Positions 28,901 to 37,426 of a stretch of DNA of 64,000 bases are shown here, piece by piece. The stretch is from the NCBI RefSeq assembly GCF_003660395.1, contig NZ_QXQT01000005.1, positions 1 through 64,000 on the forward strand, in the 5' to 3' direction. The stretch's first letter is position 1; each line of letters opens with the position of its first letter. The DNA comes from Helicobacter vulpis. GTDB taxonomy: Bacteria > Campylobacterota > Campylobacteria > Campylobacterales > Helicobacteraceae. The notes beneath the pieces were generated by a model, which ran no database searches, was not told the origin of the DNA, and was given only the letters and a program-made list of their open reading frames with translations. Made by a program: the position numbers and the translations under genes.

Positions 28901-29568
28901 CGCGCGTCTTCTTGTTTGGTGTAGTGGGTGTCGTTGGTGGCGATGAGCTTGATCCCTGTTTCTAAAGAAAGCCTGATGAGTTGTTCATCAATATAGAGTT
29001 GATCGGCAATGCCATGGCGCATGATCTCCATGTAGAAGTCGTCCCCAAAGATGTCTTGATACTCACATGCCACGCGTTTAGCCTCTTCATAGCCCTTTGC
29101 GCCGTATTGTTTGTTTTTGGGGTTGTTGAGGTTGAGATGCCAATTGATCTCCCCTTGCAAACACGCGCTCGAGCAGATCAAACCTTGTGCGCGTTCTTTG
29201 AGCAATTTTTTATTAATGCGAGGGTAGTAGTAAAAACCCTTGAGAAACGCCTGCGAGCTCAAATACATCAAGTTGGCATAGCCTTCTTGATCTTTGGCAT
29301 AGAGGCAGAGGTGAAAGCGTTGGCGGGATTGTTTATCGTCTAAATTTTGGGCGTTGTGCAAATAGGTTTCAATGCCAATAATGGGCTTGATCCCCTCTTT
29401 TTTCATGCAGGTGTAAAAATCAATCGCGCCAAACATATTGCCATGATCGCTCATGCTCACACTGGTCATGCCCAGCTCTTTAATGCGTTGGGCTAGGATT
29501 TTGATCTTATTAGCTCCATCTAGTAGGGAGTATTCGGTGTGCAAATGCAAATGGGTGAAGTTTTCCAT
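25996..29568 (-). CDS. dnaE: DNA polymerase III alpha subunit
   Basis: The replicative polymerase, 1190 residues. The PHP domain starts at once with HLHLHTEYSLLDG. The palm has GPGRGSAAGSLVAF and PDIDTDFCQRRRGEM with the catalytic acids, followed by the fingers, helix-hairpin-helix, OB and C-terminal regions. The ATG at 29568 has AAAGGA 5 bases upstream, so it is preferred over the upstream TTG-type start at 29586. It heads the minus-strand series dnaE, pseudouridine synthase, hsdS. Confidence 0.97.
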   Translation of the reverse strand: MENFTHLHLHTEYSLLDGANKIKILAQRIKELGMTSVSMSDHGNMFGAIDFYTCMKKEGIKPIIGIETYLHNAQNLDDKQSRQRFHLCLYAKDQEGYANLMYLSSQAFLKGFYYYPRINKKLLKERAQGLICSSACLQGEINWHLNLNNPKNKQYGAKGYEEAKRVACEYQDIFGDDFYMEIMRHGIADQLYIDEQLIRLSLETGIKLIATNDTHYTKQEDARAQEVAMCVAMNKTLGDKDRLKHSVHEFYIKSPAQMAQLFADIPEALEHTQEIARKCQLELDLKDDSNPPTPPRFKFTKEYATKEGLDFEEDALYFAHKAREGLKKRLEIIDPSQHASYQERLEYEIKTIVEMKFAGYMLIVWDFIRHARENNIPVGPGRGSAAGSLVAFCLQITDIDPLKYDLLFERFLNPERVSMPDIDTDFCQRRRGEMLDYMVSKYGKYNVAQVITFNKMLAKGVIRDVARVLDMPYKEADEMAKLIPNRLGITLKEAYELEPKIALLIESNPTAKQVWEFALSLENLNRSAGKHAAALVVDSERELWHKTPLYTSERTGGIVTQYSMKYLEAVDLIKFDFLGLKTLSVIDDALKLIEKYAHKKIDFLSVDMDDPAVYQTIQEGNTIGIFQIESGMFQTLNKRLRPSCFEDIIAIIALGRPGPMESGMVDDFVNRKHGLEPITYAFEALEPILRPTYGTIVYQEQVMQIVQTIGGFSLGEADLIRRAMGKKDAQIMADNRAKFIEGARKKGYEANKAGDLFDLIVKFAGYGFNKSHSAAYAMLTFQTAYLKTHYKHEFMAAMLSSECRHIEEVAHYVEEANSMGIKVQRPHVNVSDVRFGVQEKQGSKEIIFGLEAIKGAGEGPLGTLVEIREKQGAFKDLQDFISKIDFSKFSKRILEPLIKSGSLDNLGYNRRTMLENLDTICEEGRRKDKTNAQMRTGLFADAQSERANLNLKLYEEYDNNTLLDFEYECMGIYFSGHPLNEFKDQIKPLKNILKSTDIKRVEIGANVVLVGKILELKRKLGKKSKKPYGEAVIVDLSGRFELMLFEKQLNALEHLDTNLPLAFKCKVEEQEEVARLRLLEIKTLEQISTEKIAKVRYKAEAQPSDIEPLDLQADFNKGTSCLQGQPLCLVVDSSVPVELFAHLKEAANANKGARALCVVVQEKDKKITISTPLRVSPQIKERFKDYQWVD

Positions 29569-29622
29569 GTTCGTCCTTTGCCACATGCTAGAGCAGAGGG
29601 GCTAAAAAGCCTCTTAAAAGCC

Positions 29623-31224
29623 TCACACTTTGAACTTAGAAAACTCTGAATCTAGCTGGGCGTTGTTATTGAGCATTTCTTTAACATTGCCCTCTAACTT
29701 TGCGCGCTCGCTCTTCATGCCCTTGAACATGTCTACTAAATCTTGGGTAACTTTGGCGATCTCTTGGATTTTGTGGCAAATCTCTTGATTGCTTGTAATC
29801 GCCTCTAGGGAGGTTTGCTTAGAAATAGACAGGCTCTCTTTTACCCCATCGATTCGATCCACCAAACCAGAAGCCTCGCTAGAGATTTGCTCAGATTCTA
29901 GGGCGATCTTTTTGACACGACTACCCATGTCCTCAATGCTTTGGGTAACAAAATTGACCATGCTCGCAATTTGCGCCAAAGATTTTTGGGTTTGCTCGGC
30001 TAATTTGCGCACTTCATCAGCCACCACGGCAAAGCCGCGCCCATGTTCGCCCGCGCGCGCGGCTTCAATGGCGGCGTTCAGGGCTAATAAATTGGTTTGG
30101 TTGGCGATGCTCTCAATGATGGACAACACTCCCTTGATCTCATTGGCTTGCGTGATGAGGGTTGTGGAATCGTTGGCGATCTCAATCTGGTTTTTAGAGG
30201 CATCTAGGGAGAGTTGCACATAGCCGGTCATGCTTTGGCTAAACTCCTGCATCATGCGATCTGCGCTCTGAATCGTGGTCGTGGCGCGCTCAAGCAAGTC
30301 TAGGGCTGCGCTAGAGTTTTTCTCCACCTCTTGGCTGAGTTGGTGCATGGTCTCAATGCTGGTGGTTTCATGAATCTCATTAGACTGCAAACTTTGAGAA
30401 GTCTCTTTGATGGAGTGGCTAATGGCGATATTAGAAGAGAGAATGTTTTTCCCGCTCTGCACGATCTCTTGGATCTTTTGGATAAAGAGATTGAAGAAGT
30501 GTGAAGTGCTCCCCACCTCATCTAAGACCTTGCTTTCTAGGCGTTGGGTTAGATCGGCTTCCTTGCTCTGGGTGAGCCTGCCTGCCATGCGTCTTAAACG
30601 CCCCAAAGGTCTAAAAAGGTCTTTTTCTACTACCACAAACATGATCAAACTGATCCCTAAGAAAACCCCTAAAATATAGGCCAGTGTTTTAAGAGTGTTG
30701 CTAAAGATCTGATCGTAGGTTTTGGTTAGATCAAATTGGACATTTAAGATCGCAATCACATCGCCTAATTGGGAATTAACATGGCAGCTCAAACAAAGTT
30801 TATCAGCGATAAAGGGTTGGCGCAACAAAATATAATGTTGCCCCCCTTCAGACATCAGACGGGTGCGTCTTTGGGGGTCTCTGTTTTTGAAGATTTGTTG
30901 CATCTCTGCATCATTGGTAAAGGGTTCGTTCAAACCAAAGAGGGCGATCACTTCTTTAGAGGGTACAAAACTCACATGCGCCCCCTCAATGCTGGTGCTA
31001 TCTTGAATGGTACGCTTGAGTTGCTCGGGGTCCCCGGTAAGAGCGGCTTCTTTTACACTATTCATCAAGGCTTGGTTTAAGACATGGATGAGTTCTACAC
31101 TCTGCTTGGTGGCCAGCCTCTCATAACCCACGCGTAAGGACGCATAAACCACCCCCATGACCAACAAAAACCCCGCTATGGCATAGATTGTTGCTTTAGT
31201 TTTTATGCTCTTCAATACATCCAT
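29623..31224 (-). CDS. membrane chemoreceptor with a periplasmic c-type heme motif
   Basis: 533 residues. A membrane helix (about 8-29), a periplasmic domain (about 30-177) and a second helix (about 178-200) lead to a HAMP-like region and the signalling hairpin with [15 protein letters not shown] and [15 protein letters not shown]. The periplasmic part has CLSCH at 144-148, a c-type heme attachment motif. This suggests sensing of redox state, oxygen or nitric oxide, as in heme-c chemoreceptors of Geobacter. The start is taken as the second-group ATG at 31224 because the TATAAT promoter lies at 31246-31251, downstream of the first ATG at 31302. Confidence 0.88.
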   Translation of the reverse strand: MDVLKSIKTKATIYAIAGFLLVMGVVYASLRVGYERLATKQSVELIHVLNQALMNSVKEAALTGDPEQLKRTIQDSTSIEGAHVSFVPSKEVIALFGLNEPFTNDAEMQQIFKNRDPQRRTRLMSEGGQHYILLRQPFIADKLCLSCHVNSQLGDVIAILNVQFDLTKTYDQIFSNTLKTLAYILGVFLGISLIMFVVVEKDLFRPLGRLRRMAGRLTQSKEADLTQRLESKVLDEVGSTSHFFNLFIQKIQEIVQSGKNILSSNIAISHSIKETSQSLQSNEIHETTSIETMHQLSQEVEKNSSAALDLLERATTTIQSADRMMQEFSQSMTGYVQLSLDASKNQIEIANDSTTLITQANEIKGVLSIIESIANQTNLLALNAAIEAARAGEHGRGFAVVADEVRKLAEQTQKSLAQIASMVNFVTQSIEDMGSRVKKIALESEQISSEASGLVDRIDGVKESLSISKQTSLEAITSNQEICHKIQEIAKVTQDLVDMFKGMKSERAKLEGNVKEMLNNNAQLDSEFSKFKV

Positions 31225-31245
31225 CCGTGTCAGGTGAGTTTGGCT

Positions 31246-31251
31246 ATTATA
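31246..31251 (-). promoter_or_regulatory. -10 box for the heme chemoreceptor
   Basis: TATAAT reads on the minus strand, 22 bases before the ATG at 31224. It excludes the upstream in-frame ATG at 31302 as a start for this transcript. Confidence 0.6.
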
Positions 31252-31313
31252 ACGGATTATTTTGCACAGGCCGTTAATGCAGGGCGGCGTGGACAACTTC
31301 AAAGAGACTTGAC

Positions 31314-32309
31314 ATGAAAATTCTACTGCGTTTGCCCAATTGGCTAGGTGATGGGGTGATGGCCACCCCTATGCTTGAAACTCTGCGCTCTCATTATCAA
31401 GACAGCGCGTTCATTCTGGTGGGCTCTGCTGTGGTGTGCGCGCTCTTTAAAGACTACCCTAACACCACCCCTATTATAGACAACACCAAGCAAGCCAAGA
31501 GTCGCCTATTAGCCACTTACAGGCTAGCCCAACGCATTGGGGCTTGTGATTTGGCAATCACGCTCACCAACCACTTTTACAGCGCGCTATTGCTCTACCT
31601 TACCAAAACACCCACACGCATAGGCTATGCCAAATTCGGGCGCACCTCCTTACTCACCCACGCGCTCAAAACCCCTTTAAACACCCACCAAGTGGAGCGT
31701 TATTACCACCTTTTAAGCACTTGTATCCCCCATTTAAATCCCAATCCCCCCGCGCTTAAACTCCTTGCCCCAACCCTTCCAAAAACCTCTAAGCGTATCG
31801 GTCTCAATCCGGGGGCGGCTTATGGGAGCGCGAAGCGTTGGAGTGTAGAGTCTTTTGCCCAAGTGGGGGCGTATTTTCTAGATCAAGGCTATGAGGTCTA
31901 TCTCTTTGGCGCGCAGGGGGATTTAGAGGTGGTGGGCGCAATTGCGCGCCTCATTGGGAGTGATCCTAAGCTCATCAATCTTTGCAACCAAACCACTTTG
32001 CCAGAACTCATTGCCATGTTAGCCACCCTTGATCTCTTTATCACCAATGATAGCGGACCGATGCACATCGCCACCGCTTTGCAAACCCCCTTAATTGCCC
32101 TTTTTGGACCTACTGACATGCAAGAGACCAGCCCATGGCACCACCCACGCGCGCGCCTCATTTCTAAAAACCTGCCCTGTGCGCCCTGTAAAAAGCGCGT
32201 CTGCCCTCTTAAAAGCGGGGGGGCTATACAACCCCATGCGTGCATGCAAGAGATCACCCCTGAGGAGGTGATTGATCAAGCCCGTGCTTTATTAGGCTTA
32301 CCCCTCTAG
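31314..32309 (+). CDS. waaF: ADP-heptose:LPS heptosyltransferase II
   Basis: Adds the second heptose to the lipopolysaccharide inner core at the cytoplasmic face. 331 residues in the GT-B fold of family GT9. The N-terminal [16 protein letters not shown] motif and the C-terminal [15 protein letters not shown] donor-binding motif are clear, with the GPT turn ([10 protein letters not shown]) after it. It ends in a 12-base overlap with the convergent Sel1-repeat gene. Confidence 0.93.
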   Translation: MKILLRLPNWLGDGVMATPMLETLRSHYQDSAFILVGSAVVCALFKDYPNTTPIIDNTKQAKSRLLATYRLAQRIGACDLAITLTNHFYSALLLYLTKTPTRIGYAKFGRTSLLTHALKTPLNTHQVERYYHLLSTCIPHLNPNPPALKLLAPTLPKTSKRIGLNPGAAYGSAKRWSVESFAQVGAYFLDQGYEVYLFGAQGDLEVVGAIARLIGSDPKLINLCNQTTLPELIAMLATLDLFITNDSGPMHIATALQTPLIALFGPTDMQETSPWHHPRARLISKNLPCAPCKKRVCPLKSGGAIQPHACMQEITPEEVIDQARALLGLPL

Positions 32310-33989
32310 GGTCTTTAGGACTTCTTGTGCCTTTTTATTGCCAAATTTGCTCGCGCGTTTGAAACAATCTTTAGCCTTGTTCAAGTCCTTATCCACCCCC
32401 TCGCCCTGATAGTAGATCACGCCCATGTTATACATCGCGTTAGAATTCCCCTCATCGGCGGCTTTTTGAAAAAAGGTGATCGCTTGTTGGATATCGCGCT
32501 CCACCCCCTCGCCCTTGCTATACATTACTCCCACATTGTAACAATCCTTGATCGAACCTAGTTGGGCGGCTTTATGAAAATACCCAAAGGCTTTTGGGAT
32601 ATCTTTCTCCACCCCCTTACCCACATGGTAGAGAGAGCCCAAATGGTGCAAGGCGTTAGCGTTATCCATTTTAGCCGCCTCTTCAAAATAGAGAATAGCC
32701 TGGGGAATATCCTGATTAGTGCCCTTGCCATATTCGCACATCACCCCCAGGTTATAGTAGGCCTTGTCATCGCCCAATTTGGCGGCCTCTTGAAAGTAAG
32801 AAAAGGCTTGAATCGTGTCCTTGTCCACGCCCAGCCCTTTATTATAAATCACGCCTAAATTGTAGTTGGCCTTAGCATGCCCAAGTTTGGCTGCTTGTTG
32901 AAAATAATCCAAAGCCTTAGCCTCGTCTTTGGGCATGCCCTGCCCATTAGCATAGACCACGCCTAGATTGTAAAGTGTTTGCGCCTTCTGATCGCTCACC
33001 TGTGTGTTCATCGCGCTCAAATTGGCAAAAGCCTGCGCATCGCCCAAATCGGCCGCCTCTTTGTAATAAGCAATGGCTGTGTATTTATCCTGCTCCACGC
33101 CCTTACCCGTGCGGTATAAAGTGGCCAAGCTAGACAGCGCGTCCGCATCGCCCATCTCTCCGGCTTCTTGGTACAGCGCGATCGCCTTGTCCATATCTTT
33201 TTGTACTCCCTCTCCTCTTTCATACATGCTAGCTAAGGTACAAGTGGCTTTAGCAAAGCCGGATTGAGCTGATTCCTTAAAAAGCTCTAGGGATTTTTCT
33301 ATGTTTTTTTCCACTCCCTCCCCATTCTCATACATGATCGCTAGATTATAGGACGCGCGCGCATCGCCCAAATCGGCCGCCTGTTGGAAATACTCCAGCG
33401 CACGGGCATAGTCTTTAGCCACCCCCTGCCCGGCATAGTACATACTCCCCAAGCTCACCAAGGCCTTGGTACTCCCGCGCTCTGCAGCCTCTTGGTAGAA
33501 TTCTAAGGCCTTGGCATAATCCACCCCTACCCCATTGCCCGTGCGATACATCAAACCCATGTAATTTAAAGCGTTTACATCCTCTAAACTCGCCCCATGC
33601 TTAAAATAGTCTAGGGCTTTTTGATAATCTTTTTTAACGCCCTTACCCAAGTTATACATCACTCCCAAATTGACAAAACCCTGGCTGTCGCCCAAATTAG
33701 CCGCTTGTTGGAAATAATCTAGCGCCTTGGCGTTGTCTTGGGCCACTCCCCTCCCATTGGCATACATCACCCCCAAATAGATCAAAGCCCTAGAGCTCCC
33801 AAGTCCAGCGGCGTGCTGGTAACTGGCTAGCGCTTCTTCGTAATGGCGCGCTCTATAGGCCTGATGGGCCATTGTTAAAAAATCTTTATAGAGACTAGGC
33901 TGGCTTTCCTCGTCTTTGGATTCTAAATCCTCTTGTAAGGCCTGCTCAAAAGCGTCTTCTGCGTGGGTGATTTGTTCGCGTTTTTGCAT
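32298..33989 (-). CDS. cytoplasmic Sel1-like repeat protein (13 repeats)
   Basis: 563 residues. After a charged N-terminus and one TPR-like helix pair (about 38-75), at least 13 Sel1-like repeats of 36 residues follow, with the usual LGxMYxxGxGVxxDxxKAxxYFQxAAxxG pattern. Repeat 8 carries a longer insert. Unlike the cysteine-rich secreted Hcp proteins of H. pylori, it has no signal peptide and no paired cysteines, so it is probably a cytoplasmic scaffold. Starts 8 bases after the Mla lipoprotein gene with AAGGAA upstream, so it is likely in that operon. Confidence 0.85.
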   Translation of the reverse strand: MQKREQITHAEDAFEQALQEDLESKDEESQPSLYKDFLTMAHQAYRARHYEEALASYQHAAGLGSSRALIYLGVMYANGRGVAQDNAKALDYFQQAANLGDSQGFVNLGVMYNLGKGVKKDYQKALDYFKHGASLEDVNALNYMGLMYRTGNGVGVDYAKALEFYQEAAERGSTKALVSLGSMYYAGQGVAKDYARALEYFQQAADLGDARASYNLAIMYENGEGVEKNIEKSLELFKESAQSGFAKATCTLASMYERGEGVQKDMDKAIALYQEAGEMGDADALSSLATLYRTGKGVEQDKYTAIAYYKEAADLGDAQAFANLSAMNTQVSDQKAQTLYNLGVVYANGQGMPKDEAKALDYFQQAAKLGHAKANYNLGVIYNKGLGVDKDTIQAFSYFQEAAKLGDDKAYYNLGVMCEYGKGTNQDIPQAILYFEEAAKMDNANALHHLGSLYHVGKGVEKDIPKAFGYFHKAAQLGSIKDCYNVGVMYSKGEGVERDIQQAITFFQKAADEGNSNAMYNMGVIYYQGEGVDKDLNKAKDCFKRASKFGNKKAQEVLKTLEG

Positions 33990-33997
33990 GCATTTCC

Positions 33998-34576
33998 TTA
34001 TAAACTGGCTTTGACTTGGGCGAGGATCTGCGCGATGGCCTGCGCGCTGACCTGCTGGAGCGCTAGAATGGCTTGTGTGGGAATGGCCAACTCTTTGCCC
34101 TCAAACTTTAAGGCCACCTCTTGGCTTTTAAGGGCCATAAAGCTTTGCACCCCCGTGTCTGCAGAGAGCACGATCTGGGCGCGATAGATGCCCTTATCTT
34201 GAACAAACCCTAGCCAAAGCACATGGAGTTTCAAGCCCACATGGGCACTACTAGGGGGCACACTCACCATAATGCATTGGCGTACCGCTTCTAAGATGAG
34301 CATATTTTTGAGCATATTGATGGGCAGGTCTGCGAATTTTTCGCGCACACTGCGTTCGATTCGCCCATTGGCGTGTTTGAGTAAAATGTCCTTGGTGTTG
34401 ATGAGATCCGCGCCCAACACCCCCACTAAAGCCACATTTTTAGGCTTGGCGCACATGGGGGGCGTTTTTTGCACATTGAGATCGTAATAACTAATTTCAG
34501 GCAGGGCCTGCTTGAGATTGAGATTCAAGCACCCGGTAAGCAAGGGCGCTAAGAGTGTCCAAAACCACAGCCTCAT
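33998..34576 (-). CDS. ABC-transport auxiliary lipoprotein (PqiC/LptE-like) of the Mla-type system
   Basis: 192 residues. The signal peptide ends with LLTGC, Cys about 16. The mature part is strand-rich and begins with the typical SYYDLNV segment. Auxiliary lipoproteins of MCE systems link the permease complex to the outer membrane. Its ATG overlaps the stop of the MCE-domain gene (ATGA). Placed in the Mla set by context more than by sequence. Confidence 0.7.
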   Translation of the reverse strand: MRLWFWTLLAPLLTGCLNLNLKQALPEISYYDLNVQKTPPMCAKPKNVALVGVLGADLINTKDILLKHANGRIERSVREKFADLPINMLKNMLILEAVRQCIMVSVPPSSAHVGLKLHVLWLGFVQDKGIYRAQIVLSADTGVQSFMALKSQEVALKFEGKELAIPTQAILALQQVSAQAIAQILAQVKASL

Positions 34577-35055
34577 TTGTGCTCTCCAAAGAGTGTCTTA
34601 TAGGGATTGGCCTCAAATTTGTCCATGATTAAAGAGCCTTTCTGCACGAATTGATCCACATTGCGCAAACTCAATTCTGCCTGCATCAGCAAGGGCGTTA
34701 ACATGGTTTTCAGGTCAAATTGCCCCTTTTGGACCTTTTGATCCACATCTAGGATCAACTGATCGCTGTGCTGTAAGAGCGTGTTGCCCTTGGCAAAGAG
34801 GATATCTCCCTTGGCAAAAAGCGCATCGCCTTTTTGCAGAGTCGCGCGCGCCTCAATGAGCAGGCGATCTAAATTAGCCCTTGTGGTGTCTAGCCCCTGT
34901 GTGGTCTGTTGTATGGATGCGATGATCTTGTGGATATTTTCAATATTCTCAGGGCTTAGGATGCGATCGATGTTTTTGATAATATCTAGTACTTCATTGG
35001 AGATATGCCCCGCGCTATTGCTGAGTTTTTCTAAAAAGCTCTGCTCATAATGCAA
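34573..35055 (-). CDS. MCE protein, C-terminal part (separated by frameshift)
   Basis: 160 residues if started at TTG 35055, with no convincing ribosome site. It is a helical coiled-coil stretch with an Asn/Lys/Gln-rich repeat region (QKGDALFAKGDILFAKGNTL), matching the C-terminal needle-type helix of MlaD/PqiB proteins. It lacks the MCE fold and a membrane anchor, so alone it would have no partner. A -1 shift at the T5 slip site, or one added T, would join it to the N-terminal part. Confidence 0.6.
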   Translation of the reverse strand: MHYEQSFLEKLSNSAGHISNEVLDIIKNIDRILSPENIENIHKIIASIQQTTQGLDTTRANLDRLLIEARATLQKGDALFAKGDILFAKGNTLLQHSDQLILDVDQKVQKGQFDLKTMLTPLLMQAELSLRNVDQFVQKGSLIMDKFEANPYKTLFGEHK

Positions 35056-35447
35056 ATCCGCTCAGAGTCCTTTTTGCTATAGAATTCTTTTGAGCTGCCC
35101 TGAATGAGACTCAAATACTTCATGCCCACCAAACCCTGTGAATCCACTTTGAGCATCGCGTCTTTACTAACGGGGACTTTGCTTTTAATGTCAATGACGA
35201 GTTTGACCACCCCTAAGCGTTGGGGGTCAAAACCCACACTCCTGATCACACCAATTTGAATCCCCTTGTAATTGATGGGCGTGTTGGCCCCTATCCCGCC
35301 TAAATCCTTGTCCGTGTAAACCACATAGCGCAAGTAATCCTCTTCTTCAAAATTGACATGCCCCAACCATAGGATAAAAACCACCATAGAGGCGATGCAG
35401 GCTAAAAAAATCCCCCCAATGAGCGTGTAATTTACATGCCTTTCCAA
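35031..35447 (-). CDS. MCE-domain (MlaD-like) substrate-binding protein, N-terminal part
   Basis: 138 residues: an N-terminal membrane anchor (about 8-28) and the MCE domain (about 38-120) with PINYKGIQIGVIRSVGF and a late VDSQGLVGMKYLSL strand. It stops with GCT TTT TAG at 35031-35039. Whole homologues are about 270-290 residues; the two parts here would add to 291 if fused. Overlaps the upstream ATPase gene by 16 bases. Confidence 0.75.
   Translation of the reverse strand: MERHVNYTLIGGIFLACIASMVVFILWLGHVNFEEEDYLRYVVYTDKDLGGIGANTPINYKGIQIGVIRSVGFDPQRLGVVKLVIDIKSKVPVSKDAMLKVDSQGLVGMKYLSLIQGSSKEFYSKKDSERICIMSRAF
35033..35037 (-). repeat. T5 slip site at the mlaD frame break
   Basis: Five T before the stop codon of the N-terminal part. 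tRNA-Phe on TTT can re-pair in the -1 frame, so ribosomal or transcriptional slippage here gives the fusion frame. Confidence 0.5.
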
Positions 35448-36214
35448 AATTTCTCTCCTCGTGTAGAATTGAATAAATTGCCCTCTTCTAGGGGTACTTC
35501 TTTGGTGTGTTGCACAAACTCTGCCAAATTGCCATCAAAACTAATCAAGCCGTCCTTGAGCATGATAAAACGATCCACGGCGTTTTTAATGGAGTCTAGA
35601 TCATGGGTGATCATCACCACGGTGAGCTTTAAAGCCTCTTTGAGCGAGAGAATCAACGCGTCAAATTTATCCGCGGAGTAGGGGTCTAGCCCGCTGGTGG
35701 GTTCATCCAAGAACAAAATATCCGGATTGGTCGCCATCGCCCTTGCTAGCCCCACGCGCTTTTTCATCCCCCCACTGAGCTCATAGGGGTAGAGGTGGTA
35801 AACCTGTTTGCTCAATCCCACGCGATCCAACCACATTTTAGAGATTTCTACAATATTGTTCTTAGGATAGGCACTGTGCTCTTCGAGCATGATCCCCACA
35901 TTTTCTAGTACGCTCAAAGAGCTATAAAGCGCGCCAAATTGAAACAACATCCCAATCCGATGAAAAAATTTGTAGCGTTCTGAATCCTTGAGTTTCCAAA
36001 TGTCCATGCCAAAAATGCGGATAGTACCCTTGATGGGCTTGTTGAGCAAGATCATACTCCTTAAAAGGGTGCTCTTCCCGCTCCCACTCCCCCCCAAAAT
36101 CGCCAAAACCTCCCCTTGGTAAACCGAGAAACTCACACCTCTATGAATGACATGATCGCCATAGGCGGTGTATAGATCCTGCACTTCAATCAAACGGGGT
36201 AAATTGTCTACCAT
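35432..36214 (-). CDS. mlaF: ABC ATPase of the Mla-like lipid transport system
   Basis: 260 residues. Walker A GGSGSGKST near 39, the ABC signature LSGGMKKRVGLARA near 150, Walker B ILFLDEPTSGLDP, and the H-loop TVVMITHDLD. This matches MlaF-type ATPases. It drives lipid movement between inner and outer membrane with the permease (36222-37367) and the MCE protein. Confidence 0.92.
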   Translation of the reverse strand: MVDNLPRLIEVQDLYTAYGDHVIHRGVSFSVYQGEVLAILGGSGSGKSTLLRSMILLNKPIKGTIRIFGMDIWKLKDSERYKFFHRIGMLFQFGALYSSLSVLENVGIMLEEHSAYPKNNIVEISKMWLDRVGLSKQVYHLYPYELSGGMKKRVGLARAMATNPDILFLDEPTSGLDPYSADKFDALILSLKEALKLTVVMITHDLDSIKNAVDRFIMLKDGLISFDGNLAEFVQHTKEVPLEEGNLFNSTRGEKFWKGM

Positions 36215-36221
36215 GCCATGC

Positions 36222-37367
36222 CTACATATTGAGTTTACTAAAGATGACAGAAAAAAGGGCGTTTAAGAAGATGATCCAAAAGAGCGCGTTCACCACGCTA
36301 ATGGTGGTGAGCGTGCCTATGGACTCGGTGTCTCCCTTCACCTCAAACCCACGCATGCACCCCACTAGCGCGATGGCAAACCCCCAAAAGGGGGCCTTGA
36401 TGAGCCCCACAAAAAAATGGCTCAAGCCCACATTTTCATGCAAGCGCGCCACATAGTGGCTAAAGGTGATGCCTAGTTGGTATTTAATGGCCACCATCGC
36501 CCCCAAGAGCGCAAAGGCATCGGCAATAAAGACCATCAAGGGCATCACAATCACCAAGGCCAACACCCTAGGTAGAACCAACCATGCAAAGGGGTTAAGC
36601 CCCATAGTGTGCATGGCGTCTAATTCTTCGGTGATCTTCATCACCCCAATTTGGGCGGTAAAACTAGAGGCGCTGCGCCCGGCCACCACTAAGGTTAAAA
36701 TAAAAGGCCCCATCTCTCTTAGGGCTAGCTTGGCCGTCATCTCAATACTCATCAAGGGAAAGCCCAAATCTTGCAATTGGATCGCCCCCTGCAAGGCGAT
36801 CGCAAAGCCCACCACAAAGACGGTCAAAATGCTCACAGGCAAAACCTTAAACCCACTTTCGTGAATGTGGTGAATCAAAGGGGTCAGGCATAGGGTTTTG
36901 GGTTTGATCAAAGCGCGCCCTAAGAAGTAAAGCACCATGCCACAAAAGTTAAAGGTGTTGAGCACGGTGTTGAAAAAGCAGGCCACGCTCTTACCCAACT
37001 TCTCTAAAGGGTTGCGCTTGGGGCGGCTTGCGTGTTCTTGATATAAAATGCTGGGGTCTTCTTTTACCCAGCTCTCCACCACCTCCAACACGCGCCCATT
37101 GTAGATATTGGCGTTTAAGAAGGCGGGTTTTTTGCGCCCCAAGAGGTCATAGAGCAACATCAAAAAGACAAAATCCAAACCCTCCACTTCTTTAAAATCA
37201 ATGGCTCTGATTGGGGGGGCGGCTTTAATCACGCGTTCTAGCTGTTTGAGCGCGCTTGCGGGGGTCTTAAAATTCCAATATCCGCGCAAAAAAAGCGTGT
37301 CCGATTTCACATAACCTACAGGCGCTGTTGCAATCACAAGGTCCCTTAACGCAAAAGTGATCCACAT
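36222..37367 (-). CDS. mlaE: permease of the Mla-like lipid transport system, with N-terminal STAS-like domain
   Basis: 381 residues. Residues about 1-115 form a soluble, STAS-like domain, and 130-381 are the MlaE permease with helices and the family core GPFILTLVVAGRSASSFTAQIG followed by EELDAMHTMGLNP. STAS-fused permeases are common in this group, where they replace a separate MlaB. First gene of the operon; its promoter lies in the spacer shared with the outer membrane protein gene. Confidence 0.93.
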   Translation of the reverse strand: MWITFALRDLVIATAPVGYVKSDTLFLRGYWNFKTPASALKQLERVIKAAPPIRAIDFKEVEGLDFVFLMLLYDLLGRKKPAFLNANIYNGRVLEVVESWVKEDPSILYQEHASRPKRNPLEKLGKSVACFFNTVLNTFNFCGMVLYFLGRALIKPKTLCLTPLIHHIHESGFKVLPVSILTVFVVGFAIALQGAIQLQDLGFPLMSIEMTAKLALREMGPFILTLVVAGRSASSFTAQIGVMKITEELDAMHTMGLNPFAWLVLPRVLALVIVMPLMVFIADAFALLGAMVAIKYQLGITFSHYVARLHENVGLSHFFVGLIKAPFWGFAIALVGCMRGFEVKGDTESIGTLTTISVVNALFWIIFLNALFSVIFSKLNM

Positions 37368-37389
37368 TTAAATCATGGGAGCTTGTGCT

Positions 37390-37395
37390 ATTATA
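37390..37395 (-). promoter_or_regulatory. -10 box for the Mla-like operon
   Basis: TATAAT on the minus strand, 22 bases before the mlaE ATG. It overlaps TACAAT on the plus strand. Confidence 0.6.
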
Positions 37396-37399
37396 CAAT
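37394..37399 (+). promoter_or_regulatory. -10 box for the outer membrane protein gene
   Basis: TACAAT on the plus strand overlaps the divergent box. It sets the transcript start near 37406, so the TTG at 37427 rather than GTG at 37385 is the usable start. Confidence 0.5.
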
Positions 37400-37426
37400 A
37401 AAAGAAAAGCACAATGGGTAGTAGAT

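Noticed and set aside
29598-29622. Possible terminator after the heme chemoreceptor
   Set aside because: The stem AGAGG-CT is short and bulged and the region also holds a GAGGCTTTT direct repeat; not convincing enough to list.
35040-35090. Canonical A-AAA-AAG slippery site at the mlaD break
   Set aside because: AAA AAG is present, but a -1 slip there meets TGA at 35062-35064 before the C-terminal frame; the T5 site is the better candidate.
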